From the NCBI GenBank assembly GCA_002257205.1, contig NCHM01000002.1:1-64000 (forward strand): 64,000 nt of DNA, read 5' to 3'. Position numbers and translations under genes: made by a program. Of this stretch, positions 27,186-39,760 are shown in pieces (positions within the stretch are counted from its first letter, which is position 1; the number at the start of each line of letters is the position of its first letter). The notes beneath the pieces were generated by a model. That model saw only the letters and a program-made list of their open reading frames with translations, did not search any database and was not told where the DNA came from. Source of the DNA: Rhizobiales bacterium 24-66-13 (GTDB lineage Bacteria; Pseudomonadota; Alphaproteobacteria; Rhizobiales; Xanthobacteraceae).

Positions 27186-27204
27186 CTTTGCATCCCTTAA
27201 CTCG
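27186..27204 (+). promoter_or_regulatory. regulon motif copy 4 (upstream of 27279 gene)
   Basis: CTTTGCATCCCTTAACTCG, 75 bases before the GTG start at 27279. It faces away from copy 3 in the same divergent intergenic region. Confidence 0.65.
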
Positions 27205-27278
27205 AAGCCCGGGGGAACGGCCTCTAGCGTCTGGCCTCAGCCGCGCATTGGGTTGCGGCCCAGCATTGGAGATGGCCT

Positions 27279-28364
27279 GTGCCGCACATTGCCCCCGATC
27301 TGCCGGAAGGCGCCGTCCTCTCGGCCTCCCAATGCACCGTGCCGGTGGCGATCCCACCCGGCGGCACGGATCTCAAAGAGTGGCTTTTCGCCATGAGCGA
27401 CGGCGCTTGGCGCGCCTGTTCGCCGGACCACATCGCAGCCGCCGTCTCACCGGGCGCGGAGCTGCGGCTTCTTCTGGTACAGGTGCTCGATGGCTCACCC
27501 CTCGTCCATCGCTATGCAGTGGAGGCGCGGACGCCGTCGCATCTCAGCCTGCGCTCGCAATCGGACCTCTTCCATCCCCTCGGACAGGGCCCGCTCGACA
27601 TGACCTGGGATCTCTTGCTGGAGGATGGCCGCCTTTCCAGCACCCTGACCGCTCGCACCACACCCGCGCTCGTAGCACTCTTGGCGCAGGAGGAGGGCGC
27701 GCTACGCGACTGGCCGGCCTGTGCGGACGCCTATCTGGCCGATACAATGCCGCGCCTCGCCCGAAACCTTGAGGCAATGGCCGGCGGAGGGAAGCCCGAT
27801 ACTGTGCCCGAGCCCGCGCCGCTGGAAGATCGTGGGGCGATCCTCGGGGAGTCCGCCTGCCGCGCCGTGATTGAGACACCCATCTCCTCGCTTGATGTCA
27901 GTGCCTGGCTGTTCGGCCTATCTGAAGAAGACTATCGCCGCTGCTCCACCACCCATGTCTCGGCCGGAACGAGCGGGGGAGGGGAGGGGCGGCGGCTCTC
28001 CATCAATGTGGAGCAGCCGGGCAGTCTCCTCATCCAGCACTATCAGGAGGTGGTCGGCGAGTCCCGCCATTGCCGTGTGGTCTCGCCTCGCTCCGAGGTC
28101 TTCCTCGGCGAGCGCCGCAGCACGCTCCACGTCACCTGGGACCTGCGCCTCGACCTCATCGATGCAGGCCGCACGCAGCTCACCAACACCGTGGTGGTGC
28201 GCACGACGCCGGAATTCGAGGGCTTCCTCGAAGCTGCGGGGATTCCGCTGGCGGCGGCCCAGGCGTCCCGTGGCGCGATCATTGCGGCCCACAATGCGGA
28301 AGAGACGCCGGGCTTTGCCCGCGACATGGAGCGCAAGGCCCGCTTGGCCGCCGCTGCCCTCTGA
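27279..28364 (+). CDS. duplicated-domain hypothetical protein
   Basis: This 361-residue protein consists of two related halves (about 20-135 and 190-330). Each has a WLF(A/G)(M/L)S block, a Cys near position 45 of the repeat, a central DMTWDL or HVTWDL segment and a T(L/N)TARTT or TVVVRTT block. It looks like two SRPBCC-like beta-grasp domains, but the family is not certain. GTG at 27279 follows GGAG by about 8 bases. The enoyl-CoA hydratase gene starts 14 bases after its stop. Motif copy 4 lies upstream, so it belongs to the putative regulon. Confidence 0.7.
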   Translation: MPHIAPDLPEGAVLSASQCTVPVAIPPGGTDLKEWLFAMSDGAWRACSPDHIAAAVSPGAELRLLLVQVLDGSPLVHRYAVEARTPSHLSLRSQSDLFHPLGQGPLDMTWDLLLEDGRLSSTLTARTTPALVALLAQEEGALRDWPACADAYLADTMPRLARNLEAMAGGGKPDTVPEPAPLEDRGAILGESACRAVIETPISSLDVSAWLFGLSEEDYRRCSTTHVSAGTSGGGEGRRLSINVEQPGSLLIQHYQEVVGESRHCRVVSPRSEVFLGERRSTLHVTWDLRLDLIDAGRTQLTNTVVVRTTPEFEGFLEAAGIPLAAAQASRGAIIAAHNAEETPGFARDMERKARLAAAAL

Positions 28365-28378
28365 CCGGAGCCCACGCC

Positions 28379-29218
28379 ATGACCAGGCTCTCCATTGATG
28401 CCACGAATCCCGCCTGCTGGCAGGTGGTCATCGACAACCCGCCCATCAATCTCTACGACCCGGAGATGTTCGCCGAGCTGCGCCTGCTGATGGACGCCAT
28501 CGAGGCGAGCCGCGATCTCAAGGTGGTGGTCTTCTCCAGCGCGAACCCCGACTATTTCATCGCCCATTACGACGTTGTGCGTGGGCGCACCATTCCGGAG
28601 CTTCCGGGCGCGGCGCCCTTCACCGAATGGCCGAACTTCGTGACGCGGCTGTCGCAGTCACGGGTTGTCTCCATCGCCAAGATCAGGGGGCGCGCCCGCG
28701 GGCATGGCAGCGAACTGGCGCTTGCCTGCGACATGCGTTTCGCCGGCCGGGAGCGCGCTGTGTTCGCACAAATTGAAGTGGGCATGGGCGTCGTTCCCGG
28801 CGGCGGCGCCACGGAATGGCTCTCCTTCCTAGCCGGGCGCTCGCGCACGCTGGAGATCATCCTTGGGGCGGATGATTTCGATGCAGACACGGCCGCGCTC
28901 TATGGCTGGATCAACCGGTCGCTGCCGGATGCCGAGCTCGACGCCTTCGTGGAGGATCTCGCGCGCCGAATTGCAAGCTTCGATGCGCGGACGCTGGAGA
29001 TCGCGAAGAAGCTCATCAATGCTCGCGCGCCGATCCCGACCGATGCCGACCGCTGGTCTTCCAATCATGTCTTTCTCGGGACCGCGGCGCGACCGGAAAC
29101 CAGGGAACGTGTCCACCGCCTGATGGCGAAAGGCCTTCAGCAGGACGGCGAGTTTGAGCGGGCTCTCGGCCGGGAGATTGCGGACGAAGACGGTGATGGT
29201 GAGCCTTTCAGCGGATGA
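28379..29218 (+). CDS. enoyl-CoA hydratase/isomerase family protein
   Basis: This 279-residue crotonase-fold protein has NPPINLYDPEMF at the N-terminus. Oxyanion-hole segments are KVVVFSSANPDYFIAHYD and RGRARGHGSELALACDMRFA. FAQIEVGMGVVPGGG provides the usual catalytic-Glu region. It may be a hydratase, isomerase or hydrolase of an acyl-CoA. The ATG at 28379 follows GGAG by 9 bases and couples to the duplicated-domain gene. Residue-level specificity is unclear. Confidence 0.85.
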   Translation: MTRLSIDATNPACWQVVIDNPPINLYDPEMFAELRLLMDAIEASRDLKVVVFSSANPDYFIAHYDVVRGRTIPELPGAAPFTEWPNFVTRLSQSRVVSIAKIRGRARGHGSELALACDMRFAGRERAVFAQIEVGMGVVPGGGATEWLSFLAGRSRTLEIILGADDFDADTAALYGWINRSLPDAELDAFVEDLARRIASFDARTLEIAKKLINARAPIPTDADRWSSNHVFLGTAARPETRERVHRLMAKGLQQDGEFERALGREIADEDGDGEPFSG

Positions 29219-29305
29219 AGACGCTTAACGAACCGCGCGGAGCCCAACTTTTCCAGGCAGTCTGATGTTCGATGCCGTGCGAACGACCGTTCCTAACGGA
29301 TCGCG

Positions 29306-29331
29306 CAGGTCCGATTCCTTCCACCTTCGAA
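29306..29331 (+). repeat. tRNA T-arm-like direct repeat, copy 2
   Basis: This has the same 26-base pattern as 14715-14740 with three differences. Its CACCTT arm pairs with AAGGTG just downstream to form a small hairpin. It lies in the 285-base non-coding gap between the enoyl-CoA hydratase gene and chrA and marks the change from the metabolic block to the chromate block. Nothing else is seen in this gap. Confidence 0.5.
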
Positions 29332-29503
29332 AAGGTGCGGTTCTGACTTCCGTCAACTTCCGCTCCTGGCACCCAATTGCTGCGGATAACCCATAGCGGC
29401 CCTTCACAATACCCGCTGCCAGGCAGGCGGGTACGAGGCATGGCATTTGATTGGTTGGCCTAGAAACTTCGAAGGGTTCCGATCGGCCAAAATTAAAGAA
29501 AAC

Positions 29504-30913
29504 CTACGCAACGAGCATCCCATAAAACAGACCGGCAATCGAGCAGGCGGCAATGACCTTGATCATGCCGACCTTGAAACGGAACACCGCGATCATGGCG
29601 GCGAGCGTCAGCACCAGGGACGCGACGTTGATCGTGCTCAGGACCGGTACGTCGAGGTCCATGCCATATGCGCGGACCTCGTGGACCTGTGCGAACAGCA
29701 CGTGCAGCGCGAACCAGATCGACAGGTTCAGGATCACGCCGACGACGGCGGCCGTGATGGCTCCGAGCGCGGCCGAGAGCGCCTTGTTGCTGCGCATCGT
29801 CTCCATGAACGGCGCGCCGAGGAAGATCCACAGGAAGCACGGGACGAAAGTGACCCAGGTGGTCAACAATCCGCCGAGCGTGCCTGCGAGGAGAGGGTTC
29901 AACGAGCCCGGCGCGCGGTAGGCGCCCAGGAAGCCGACGAACTGCGTGACCATGATGAGCGGGCCGGGCGTGGTTTCGGCCATGCCAAGACCGTCCAGCA
30001 TTTCACCGGGCTTCAACCAGCCATAATGATCGACCGCCTGCTGGGCGACGTACGACAGGACCGAGTAGGCGCCGCCGAAGGTCACCATCGCCATCTTGGA
30101 GAAGAAGATCGAGATCTGCGTGTACACGTTGTCCTGGCCGAAGAAGGCCAGCAGGGCAACGATCGGCGCAAACCAGAGAAAGAAGCCAATGGCGGCCACC
30201 TTCAGCGACCAGCTCAGAGGTGGCTTGGCGTGGGCGGGGATGCCTTCCCCGAGCGCGGAATCGATGTCGGCGACCTGCTTGCCACCGACCTTGCCATGCC
30301 CCCCTCCTGCCAGGAACGCGGACCAGCCGGCGCGACCACCGACATAACCGATCAGGCCCGCAACGAAGACCACGAGCGGGAAAGGTGCCTGGAACAATGA
30401 CAGGGAGAGAAAGGCCGCTGCGGCGAGGCCGATCATGACGTTGTTCTTCAGCGAGCGCCGACCGATCCGCAGGACGGCTTCGAGCACGATCGCCAGGACC
30501 GCGGCCTTCAGGCCGAAGAACAGCGCCTGCACGCTCCCGACATTGCCGAAGATGGCGTAGATCCAGCTCAGCGCCATAATGGCGACGGCGCCGGGGAGCA
30601 CGAACAGGATGCCCGCGACGAGGCCTCCCTTGGTCTTGTGCATCAGCCAGCCGATATAAACGGCCAGTTGCTGCGCCTCCGGCCCCGGAAGAAGGGTGCA
30701 ATAGTTCAGGGCGTGCAGGAAGCGCGTCTCGCCAATCCAGCGCTTCTCCTCGACGATAATGCGATGCATGACCGCGATCTGGCCCGCCGGGCCGCCGAAG
30801 CTGAGCGCCGCGACCCTCGCCCAGACGCGCAGCGCCTCTCCGAACGAAATGCCGTGTTCGGGGATCGCATTCTGCTTGATGGGTGCGGCGTCGATGGTCT
30901 CGATCTTGTTCAT
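29504..30913 (-). CDS. chrA: chromate efflux transporter ChrA
   Basis: This 469-residue long-type CHR transporter has two homologous halves. The first has FGGPAGQIAVMH and NYCTLLPGPEAQQLA. The second has FGGAYSVLSYVAQQAV and GMAETTPGPLIMVTQFVGF, where the paired PGP motifs are diagnostic. About ten to twelve membrane segments are present. It exports chromate from the cytoplasm. It lies 16 bases behind chrB on the minus strand as a chrBA operon. Confidence 0.97.
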   Translation of the reverse strand: MNKIETIDAAPIKQNAIPEHGISFGEALRVWARVAALSFGGPAGQIAVMHRIIVEEKRWIGETRFLHALNYCTLLPGPEAQQLAVYIGWLMHKTKGGLVAGILFVLPGAVAIMALSWIYAIFGNVGSVQALFFGLKAAVLAIVLEAVLRIGRRSLKNNVMIGLAAAAFLSLSLFQAPFPLVVFVAGLIGYVGGRAGWSAFLAGGGHGKVGGKQVADIDSALGEGIPAHAKPPLSWSLKVAAIGFFLWFAPIVALLAFFGQDNVYTQISIFFSKMAMVTFGGAYSVLSYVAQQAVDHYGWLKPGEMLDGLGMAETTPGPLIMVTQFVGFLGAYRAPGSLNPLLAGTLGGLLTTWVTFVPCFLWIFLGAPFMETMRSNKALSAALGAITAAVVGVILNLSIWFALHVLFAQVHEVRAYGMDLDVPVLSTINVASLVLTLAAMIAVFRFKVGMIKVIAACSIAGLFYGMLVA

Positions 30914-30929
30914 GGCTGTTCCCCGGTCG

Positions 30930-31922
30930 TCAGGAGCGCTTTGACTTGAAGTACTGGTAAAGGTTGTCGAAGACCGGGGCGCCGTGAGCGATCCGCTGCT
31001 CGTCCTGCGGGTTCGCCGCGCAGACCCCTGTGATCAGGCTCGCGATGCCGGTCGATTCCTCGCGTCCGAACTTGGCGTCCTTCAAATCGATGTCGTGGAC
31101 GATCTCGGAGATGGCCTGAAGCGCAGGATCGGAGAGCCCCGCGCGGATGAGCAGGACCTCGAAGCTGCAACGATCGCCCTCATGAGTGATCTCGCCCTCG
31201 AACATGTCGAAGCGCAGTTCCCCGGTCTTGGGCTCGTATCCCTTGCCCGGGACGAAGCGGATGACGGCATCCTTGTCGATGAAGCGACGGATCAGCCAGC
31301 TACAGGCGATGCGGTCGATATGCACGCCCTTGCGCGTGACCCAGACCCGTCCCTTGAGATCCGCCGCGGTCTGCGGTGCAGTTTCCGGTGATTTGTCGGC
31401 CATGTCGCTATCCTTTGCCAGCCTGCGCTCCAGTTCCGCGATCAGGCCTTCCGCCGAGAGGCGGCCGGTCGCGGCGAAGAAGTCGATGGCCGCGATATCC
31501 ACGAGCCGCTTGCGCAGGCGATTGATCTGGGTCCGGACGTCGGCGGTCTCCTCCGGGGGCGCGCCCTGTTCAAGGCGGCTCGAAAGGGACCGGGCCTCCT
31601 TGGAAATCTCCTCGTAGTCCTCGTCGCGCGCCGCATCGAAGAGGGCGCGGGCCTGGCCATCGGAGAGGCCGTCGATCAGGCGGGCTTCGCACACCATGGC
31701 CTCGCCGCCGCCTTCAACGATCTCCTTCAGCAGCCATTCGAAATCCTCCTGCGTCTCGGCATTCGCGGGGAGCGCGTAGACCGTGCTCTTCACCGCGACG
31801 GCACCGATGCCTTGCAGGCGGCGCCAGATCTTCACCCGGAAATAGGCTGGCTTGCTCGGTAACTGGTGGATCAGCAGCAGCCAGCGCTGCTCGGTCGCGA
31901 TCGCATCATTCTTCATATTCAT
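30930..31922 (-). CDS. chrB: chromate resistance regulator ChrB
   Basis: This 330-residue protein has an N-terminal domain (WLLLIHQLPSKPAYFRVKIWRRLQGIGAV) and a C-terminal ChrB domain (VWVTRKGVHIDRIACSWLIRRFIDKD ... FEGEITHEGDRCSFEVLL) containing conserved His, Asp and Cys. ChrB senses chromate and regulates chr operons. A second gene encodes just the C-terminal domain (32980-33480). The divergent promoter region carries two GTATCATT repeats exactly 30 bases apart, a likely operator. Confidence 0.95.
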   Translation of the reverse strand: MNMKNDAIATEQRWLLLIHQLPSKPAYFRVKIWRRLQGIGAVAVKSTVYALPANAETQEDFEWLLKEIVEGGGEAMVCEARLIDGLSDGQARALFDAARDEDYEEISKEARSLSSRLEQGAPPEETADVRTQINRLRKRLVDIAAIDFFAATGRLSAEGLIAELERRLAKDSDMADKSPETAPQTAADLKGRVWVTRKGVHIDRIACSWLIRRFIDKDAVIRFVPGKGYEPKTGELRFDMFEGEITHEGDRCSFEVLLIRAGLSDPALQAISEIVHDIDLKDAKFGREESTGIASLITGVCAANPQDEQRIAHGAPVFDNLYQYFKSKRS

Positions 31923-31925
31923 ACC

Positions 31926-31969
31926 GTATCATTGAAAATTGAAAAAGCAACACTTGTATCATTTTTGAT
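31926..31969. promoter_or_regulatory. putative ChrB operator in the divergent chr promoter
   Basis: GTATCATT occurs at 31926-31933 and 31956-31963, 30 bases apart on the same face of the helix. The second is part of the palindrome ATCATTTTTGAT (31958-31969). The site lies between chrB and the SOD gene and overlaps the chrB start, consistent with autoregulation of both directions. Confidence 0.5.
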
Positions 31970-32013
31970 TCGGGCGTAGCGTCCGATCCATCGCGTATCC
32001 GAACGAGGATGCC

Positions 32014-32983
32014 ATGCATCGGATCATGCCCTTAAATTTCAAGCCCCCGCGCCTTGACGGGCTCTCGGAGCGGCTTCTGGCGAGCCACTACGAGAACAAT
32101 TACGGAGGCGCCGTTCGGCGGCTGAATGCGATCGAACGCCGCCTGGATGAACTCGACTGGGGGCAAGCCCCGGTGTTCGACATCAACGGCCTCAAGCGGG
32201 AGGAGCTGGTCGCCGCCAATTCGGCGATCCTGCATGAGATCTATTTCGACGCTCGGTGGCACCGGCGATGCCGCGGGGGACTTGGCCGCGGCGCTGGAGC
32301 ACGACTTCGGCAGCGTCGCCAGGTGGCGCTCGAAATTCTCGGCTTGCGCGAAGGCGCAGGCGGGCGGCTCGGGCTGGACATTGCTGGTCTGGTCGGAGCG
32401 CCACGACCGCCTGATAATCCAGTGGGGACAGGACCATACGAACTGCCTCGCCGGGGGCATCCCGATCATGGCGCTCGATATGTACGAGCACGCCTATCAC
32501 ATCGACTTCGGGGCGAAGGCTGGCGCCTACGTCGATGCCTTCATGAAGAACATCCATTGGGAGCGGGTTGGCGCCCGCTATCAACGGCTCGCCATTAACC
32601 GACGCACCCTCGGCGAGGCCGCGCCCGTCGTTGCCGGAGATGGCATTGCCGCAGAGGACCTCTTGGCGCGCATGGAGCGTAGGGATGATTTCGTCCTGTT
32701 GGACGTCTGCCTCGCGGAAGACCTGGCGAAGCGCAGCGACATGATCCCGGGTGCGCTTCTGCGCGCGCCCGAGCTGATCACCGATTGGGCCGGATATCTG
32801 CCCAAGGACAAGCCGATCGTCGCCTATTGCGTCTACGGCTTCCAGGTCAGCGGCGATGTGGTCGGAGAGCTGCGTCGTCGCGGCCTCGATGCCCACATGC
32901 TCGCAGGCGGAATAGCCGCCTGGCACGCGATCGGCGCCCCGACCGTCCCACTCACCAAGGCCGAAGGGAGGACAACGCCATGA
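32014..32983 (+). pseudogene. chrC: ChrC-type Fe/Mn superoxide dismutase-rhodanese fusion (frameshifted)
   Basis: The 5' frame encodes a Fe/Mn-SOD N-terminus (HYENNYGGAVRRLNAIERRL and ILHEIYFDA). The 3' frame, offset by +1, continues it (GDLAAALEHDFGS, LIIQWGQDHTN, and the metal site DMYEHAYHIDFG) and then a rhodanese domain with catalytic Cys in IVAYCVYGFQVSGDVV. The frames meet near 32251-32256, where two bases appear missing or one extra. SODs linked to chrBA are known as ChrC. If the shift is real, neither domain would be made together. The ATG at 32014 has GAGGA upstream. It overlaps the next gene by ATGA. Confidence 0.85.
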
Positions 32984-33480
32984 AATGGGTCACACGCGAA
33001 CGCCCCGTCATCGATCGGATCGCCTGCCCCTGGCTGATCACGCGGTTCATCGACAAGGAGCCGGAGTTCCTGTTCGTGCCGCCGGACCAGGTCAGGAAAG
33101 CCGCCGAGGAAACCGGCGCCATTCCCTATGACGTGCCCGGCGTCGAATACACGCATTTCGGTGAAGGATGCAGCTTCGACGCCTTCGTCGAGAAGCATGA
33201 CCTGGCCAAGGATCCCGCCATCGCGACGATCGCCGCCATCGTCCGCGGAGCCGATACGGACAGGCACGATCTCACGCCGCAGTCGGCTGGGCTCCTGGCG
33301 ATCTCGATGGGGCTTCGCGACCTCTCTTCGGACGATCACGAGGTCCTGAAACACGGCTTCGTCATCTACGACGCGCTCTACGCCTGGGCCTCACGGCGGA
33401 AGACGGAGACCCATAGCTGGCCGCCTGCGATGGCGAGCAGCGTGACCATGGTTCCTCCTTTGGAAGGGGGCCTTCCATGA
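32980..33480 (+). CDS. ChrB C-terminal domain protein
   Basis: This 166-residue protein corresponds to the C-terminal domain of ChrB: VIDRIACPWLITRFIDKEPEFLF, then VEYTHFGEGCSFDAFVEKHDL, with conserved His and Cys. It lacks the N-terminal part of ChrB. It may be an accessory chromate sensor or reductase; the function is not established. The start ATG overlaps the previous stop (ATGA), and its stop overlaps the next gene (ATGA), so the three genes are translationally linked. Confidence 0.85.
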   Translation: MKWVTRERPVIDRIACPWLITRFIDKEPEFLFVPPDQVRKAAEETGAIPYDVPGVEYTHFGEGCSFDAFVEKHDLAKDPAIATIAAIVRGADTDRHDLTPQSAGLLAISMGLRDLSSDDHEVLKHGFVIYDALYAWASRRKTETHSWPPAMASSVTMVPPLEGGLP

Positions 33481-33848
33481 GAAGATCATTGTTTCCCGTT
33501 GCGGTGATCTTGATCCCGCTGGTTCACGGAGCGACTGCAAGTGCGCAGGATGACCTCAAGCGCCTCGGTGAGAAGGAAATACGGGCCAAGGTCATTGGCA
33601 AGGAGATCACCGATGCTTCGCACTGGGGCATCTATCTCCGGCCGGACGGCGTGCTCCTCAGCGATGAAATGGGCCGCAAGTGGCCGGGAACTTGGGAAAT
33701 CCAGGAGGGCAGGCTCTGCATGTCCAATCCGGGTAACGACACGCTCGACTGCTTTGAGGTGTGGATGTCCGGCTCGAGGTGCGGATATAATCTTGGAAGG
33801 TATGATGGGCGTCCTCAGTTTTGCCGCCCCCATTCACCCAGGCATTGA
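33477..33848 (+). CDS. small exported protein in the chr cluster
   Basis: This 123-residue protein has a Sec signal peptide (RRSLFPVAVILIPLVHGATASA, cut before QDD). The mature part contains LGEKEIRAKVIGKEITDASHWGIYLRPDG and GRLCMSNPGNDTLDCFEVWMSG, the pattern of a small periplasmic family of unknown function in alphaproteobacteria. It overlaps the ChrB-domain gene by ATGA. It may bind metal or oxyanion in the periplasm (inference). Confidence 0.75.
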   Translation: MRRSLFPVAVILIPLVHGATASAQDDLKRLGEKEIRAKVIGKEITDASHWGIYLRPDGVLLSDEMGRKWPGTWEIQEGRLCMSNPGNDTLDCFEVWMSGSRCGYNLGRYDGRPQFCRPHSPRH

Positions 33849-34129
33849 TTGTATCGAATCTTGCAGTGCGTGAGTTCATGCCATCTGTAACGCCTGTTCT
33901 TGTCGACGCATTTCGTGCGAGCGGTCACGCACGACAGATTGTGCTCCGCCTGGGTCGCGTGGGAGCAACCTAGGAAATTAAAAACTTGAGCCGTTGCTGG
34001 CGTTGCGGGCAGAATTTCCACGACGAATGCCAGAAAAAGGAAGTATACGATACTCCACGTGATCCGCTTGATTGGCTTTGTTCCGAAACCATTACCGGCC
34101 ATGATCGATAGGAGCGCCATCTCGGACAT
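33815..34129 (-). CDS. small Cys-rich exported or anchored protein
   Basis: This 104-residue protein has a membrane or signal helix at about residues 23-45 (ITWSIVYFLFLAFVVEIL). It is followed by a Cys-containing region (C at about 56, 67, 74, 89 and 96), perhaps two disulphides. GAGAGGG lies 11 bases before the ATG. It overlaps the end of the convergent chr gene by 34 bases. Function unknown; it is the last gene of the leftward metal block. Confidence 0.45.
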   Translation of the reverse strand: MSEMALLSIMAGNGFGTKPIKRITWSIVYFLFLAFVVEILPATPATAQVFNFLGCSHATQAEHNLSCVTARTKCVDKNRRYRWHELTHCKIRYNQCLGEWGRQN

Positions 34130-34158
34130 AATTCTATTTCCCTCTCGGGGAGCTATTC

Positions 34159-34503
34159 TCAGCCAGGCCGTTTGCGAATTGGAAAAGGCAGCGGGCGGAA
34201 GCCCGCTGCCTTCCCGGACACGCGTCGGGGCGTGGTCATGAGGACCGGCTTGTCATTGAGTGAGTTCGGCAGAATCCCGATGTACGGGTTGGCCGGTTGG
34301 ACGATGACCGGTACGCCAGCCCTCGATGTTCCATAGGTACCCGTGGAACCGCTCAAGCGGCCGCTCGGGAAATCGCCTTGCTGCACATCGAAGAACTCGT
34401 GCCGCTCCTGCTCCTCCGAGCTCAATGTGGAGGAGTAGGGTTCAGCCTGTACACTCGACAGGGTGAGAAGCACGGTGGATGCGATCACTGCATAACGAAA
34501 CAT
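34159..34503 (-). CDS. small exported protein of the RND operon
   Basis: This 114-residue protein has a clear signal peptide (MFRYAVIASTVLLTLSSVQA, cut before EPYSS). The mature part is polar, with a Gly/Ser/Thr-rich centre and a basic tail. A GAGG ribosome-binding site lies 6 bases before the ATG. It follows the Czc-type genes on the same strand; its function is unknown. Confidence 0.6.
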   Translation of the reverse strand: MFRYAVIASTVLLTLSSVQAEPYSSTLSSEEQERHEFFDVQQGDFPSGRLSGSTGTYGTSRAGVPVIVQPANPYIGILPNSLNDKPVLMTTPRRVSGKAAGFRPLPFPIRKRPG

Positions 34504-34867
34504 GACTTACCTCGAATGTTGGAATTGAAGTTTGGTCCTTGGCTTCATTTCCAATCGGTCGGGGCGGCGGGGTCGGAATGTCCGGGTGGGCGATCTTGAA
34601 CGAGGGCACCGTGGGGACCCATTCGTCGCCGATCTTCAGGAACCGCATGGGCTGGGAAAACGCAGGGATCGCTGCATGCACGCAGTGACATGCCGGTGTC
34701 CCGGACATCGCTTCATGGGCGTCGACGTCGTCCGCAACGAACGTCAACCAGATCGCTTCTTCGGCAACGGGCCGGGGATCCCCTGCGGTGTAGGCCACAT
34801 GGGTCATGGCCGACGTCCCATAGGCCACCAACAGCAGCAGGACGATGAAGTGACGAAGAGCACGCAT
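34442..34867 (-). CDS. exported hypothetical protein with CHC motif
   Basis: This protein of about 141 residues has an N-terminal signal helix (RALRHFIVLLLLVAYGTSAMT). A CHCVHA segment and a FLKIGDEWVPTVPSFKIAHPDIP region follow. The last 20 residues overlap the start of the next gene by 62 bases, which is unusual and may mean that the C-terminus has shifted frame. It is probably a periplasmic accessory protein of the metal pump. Confidence 0.5.
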   Translation of the reverse strand: MRALRHFIVLLLLVAYGTSAMTHVAYTAGDPRPVAEEAIWLTFVADDVDAHEAMSGTPACHCVHAAIPAFSQPMRFLKIGDEWVPTVPSFKIAHPDIPTPPPRPIGNEAKDQTSIPTFEVSHVSLCSDRIHRASHPVECTG

Positions 34868-34953
34868 TGATCGGTCCGCCGGATGTTTTCTGGACAAGGG
34901 AGCAACGGTGTCCGGGTCCATGGATTTCGACGATGCCACTAGCAAACCAATGA

Positions 34954-35241
34954 TCACTTCGCTGGCGCGGCCGGTCCCGGGATCGCGGAAGGATTCGGCT
35001 GCTCGAACAGGAAGTCCCAGGGAAAGACGAAGGGCTTGCTCGGACGCACGACCTGCTGCGTCGGCGTATCGGCGGGATGGCCGACGCCCCTCTGGACGTC
35101 GCGGTACATGTGCCGTTCCCGCTCGCGGTAGGTCTTGGGCATGATGCCGTCGGCGAAAGCTGCCGGCGTCGGAGCCGCCAGGATGGTTGCCGCGCAACCG
35201 ATCACCATTGCCTTACGGGCTGTTCCAAGAATCTTGACCAT
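34954..35241 (-). CDS. small exported protein downstream of czcA
   Basis: This 95-residue protein has a Sec signal (KAMVIGCAATILAAPTPAAFA). A short polar part follows, with RERERHMYRDVQRGVGHP and a Pro-rich C-terminus. It lies just downstream of the RND pump gene on the same strand. It is probably a periplasmic accessory protein of unknown function. Confidence 0.6.
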   Translation of the reverse strand: MVKILGTARKAMVIGCAATILAAPTPAAFADGIMPKTYRERERHMYRDVQRGVGHPADTPTQQVVRPSKPFVFPWDFLFEQPNPSAIPGPAAPAK

Positions 35242-35323
35242 GAGTGCGTTCTTTCATCTTCGAGGTTGGAAGAAGGAGCGTGGCGCCCGACCAGCCGTGG
35301 CCGGACGCCGCCGGGCATGCGGG

Positions 35324-39755
<4,432 letters not shown>

Positions 39756-39760
39756 TGGGG

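Noticed and set aside
30930..31922. ChrB read as a second chromate transporter
   Set aside because: It has no membrane segments, and its C-terminal CSWLIRRFIDKD domain is the ChrB regulator domain.
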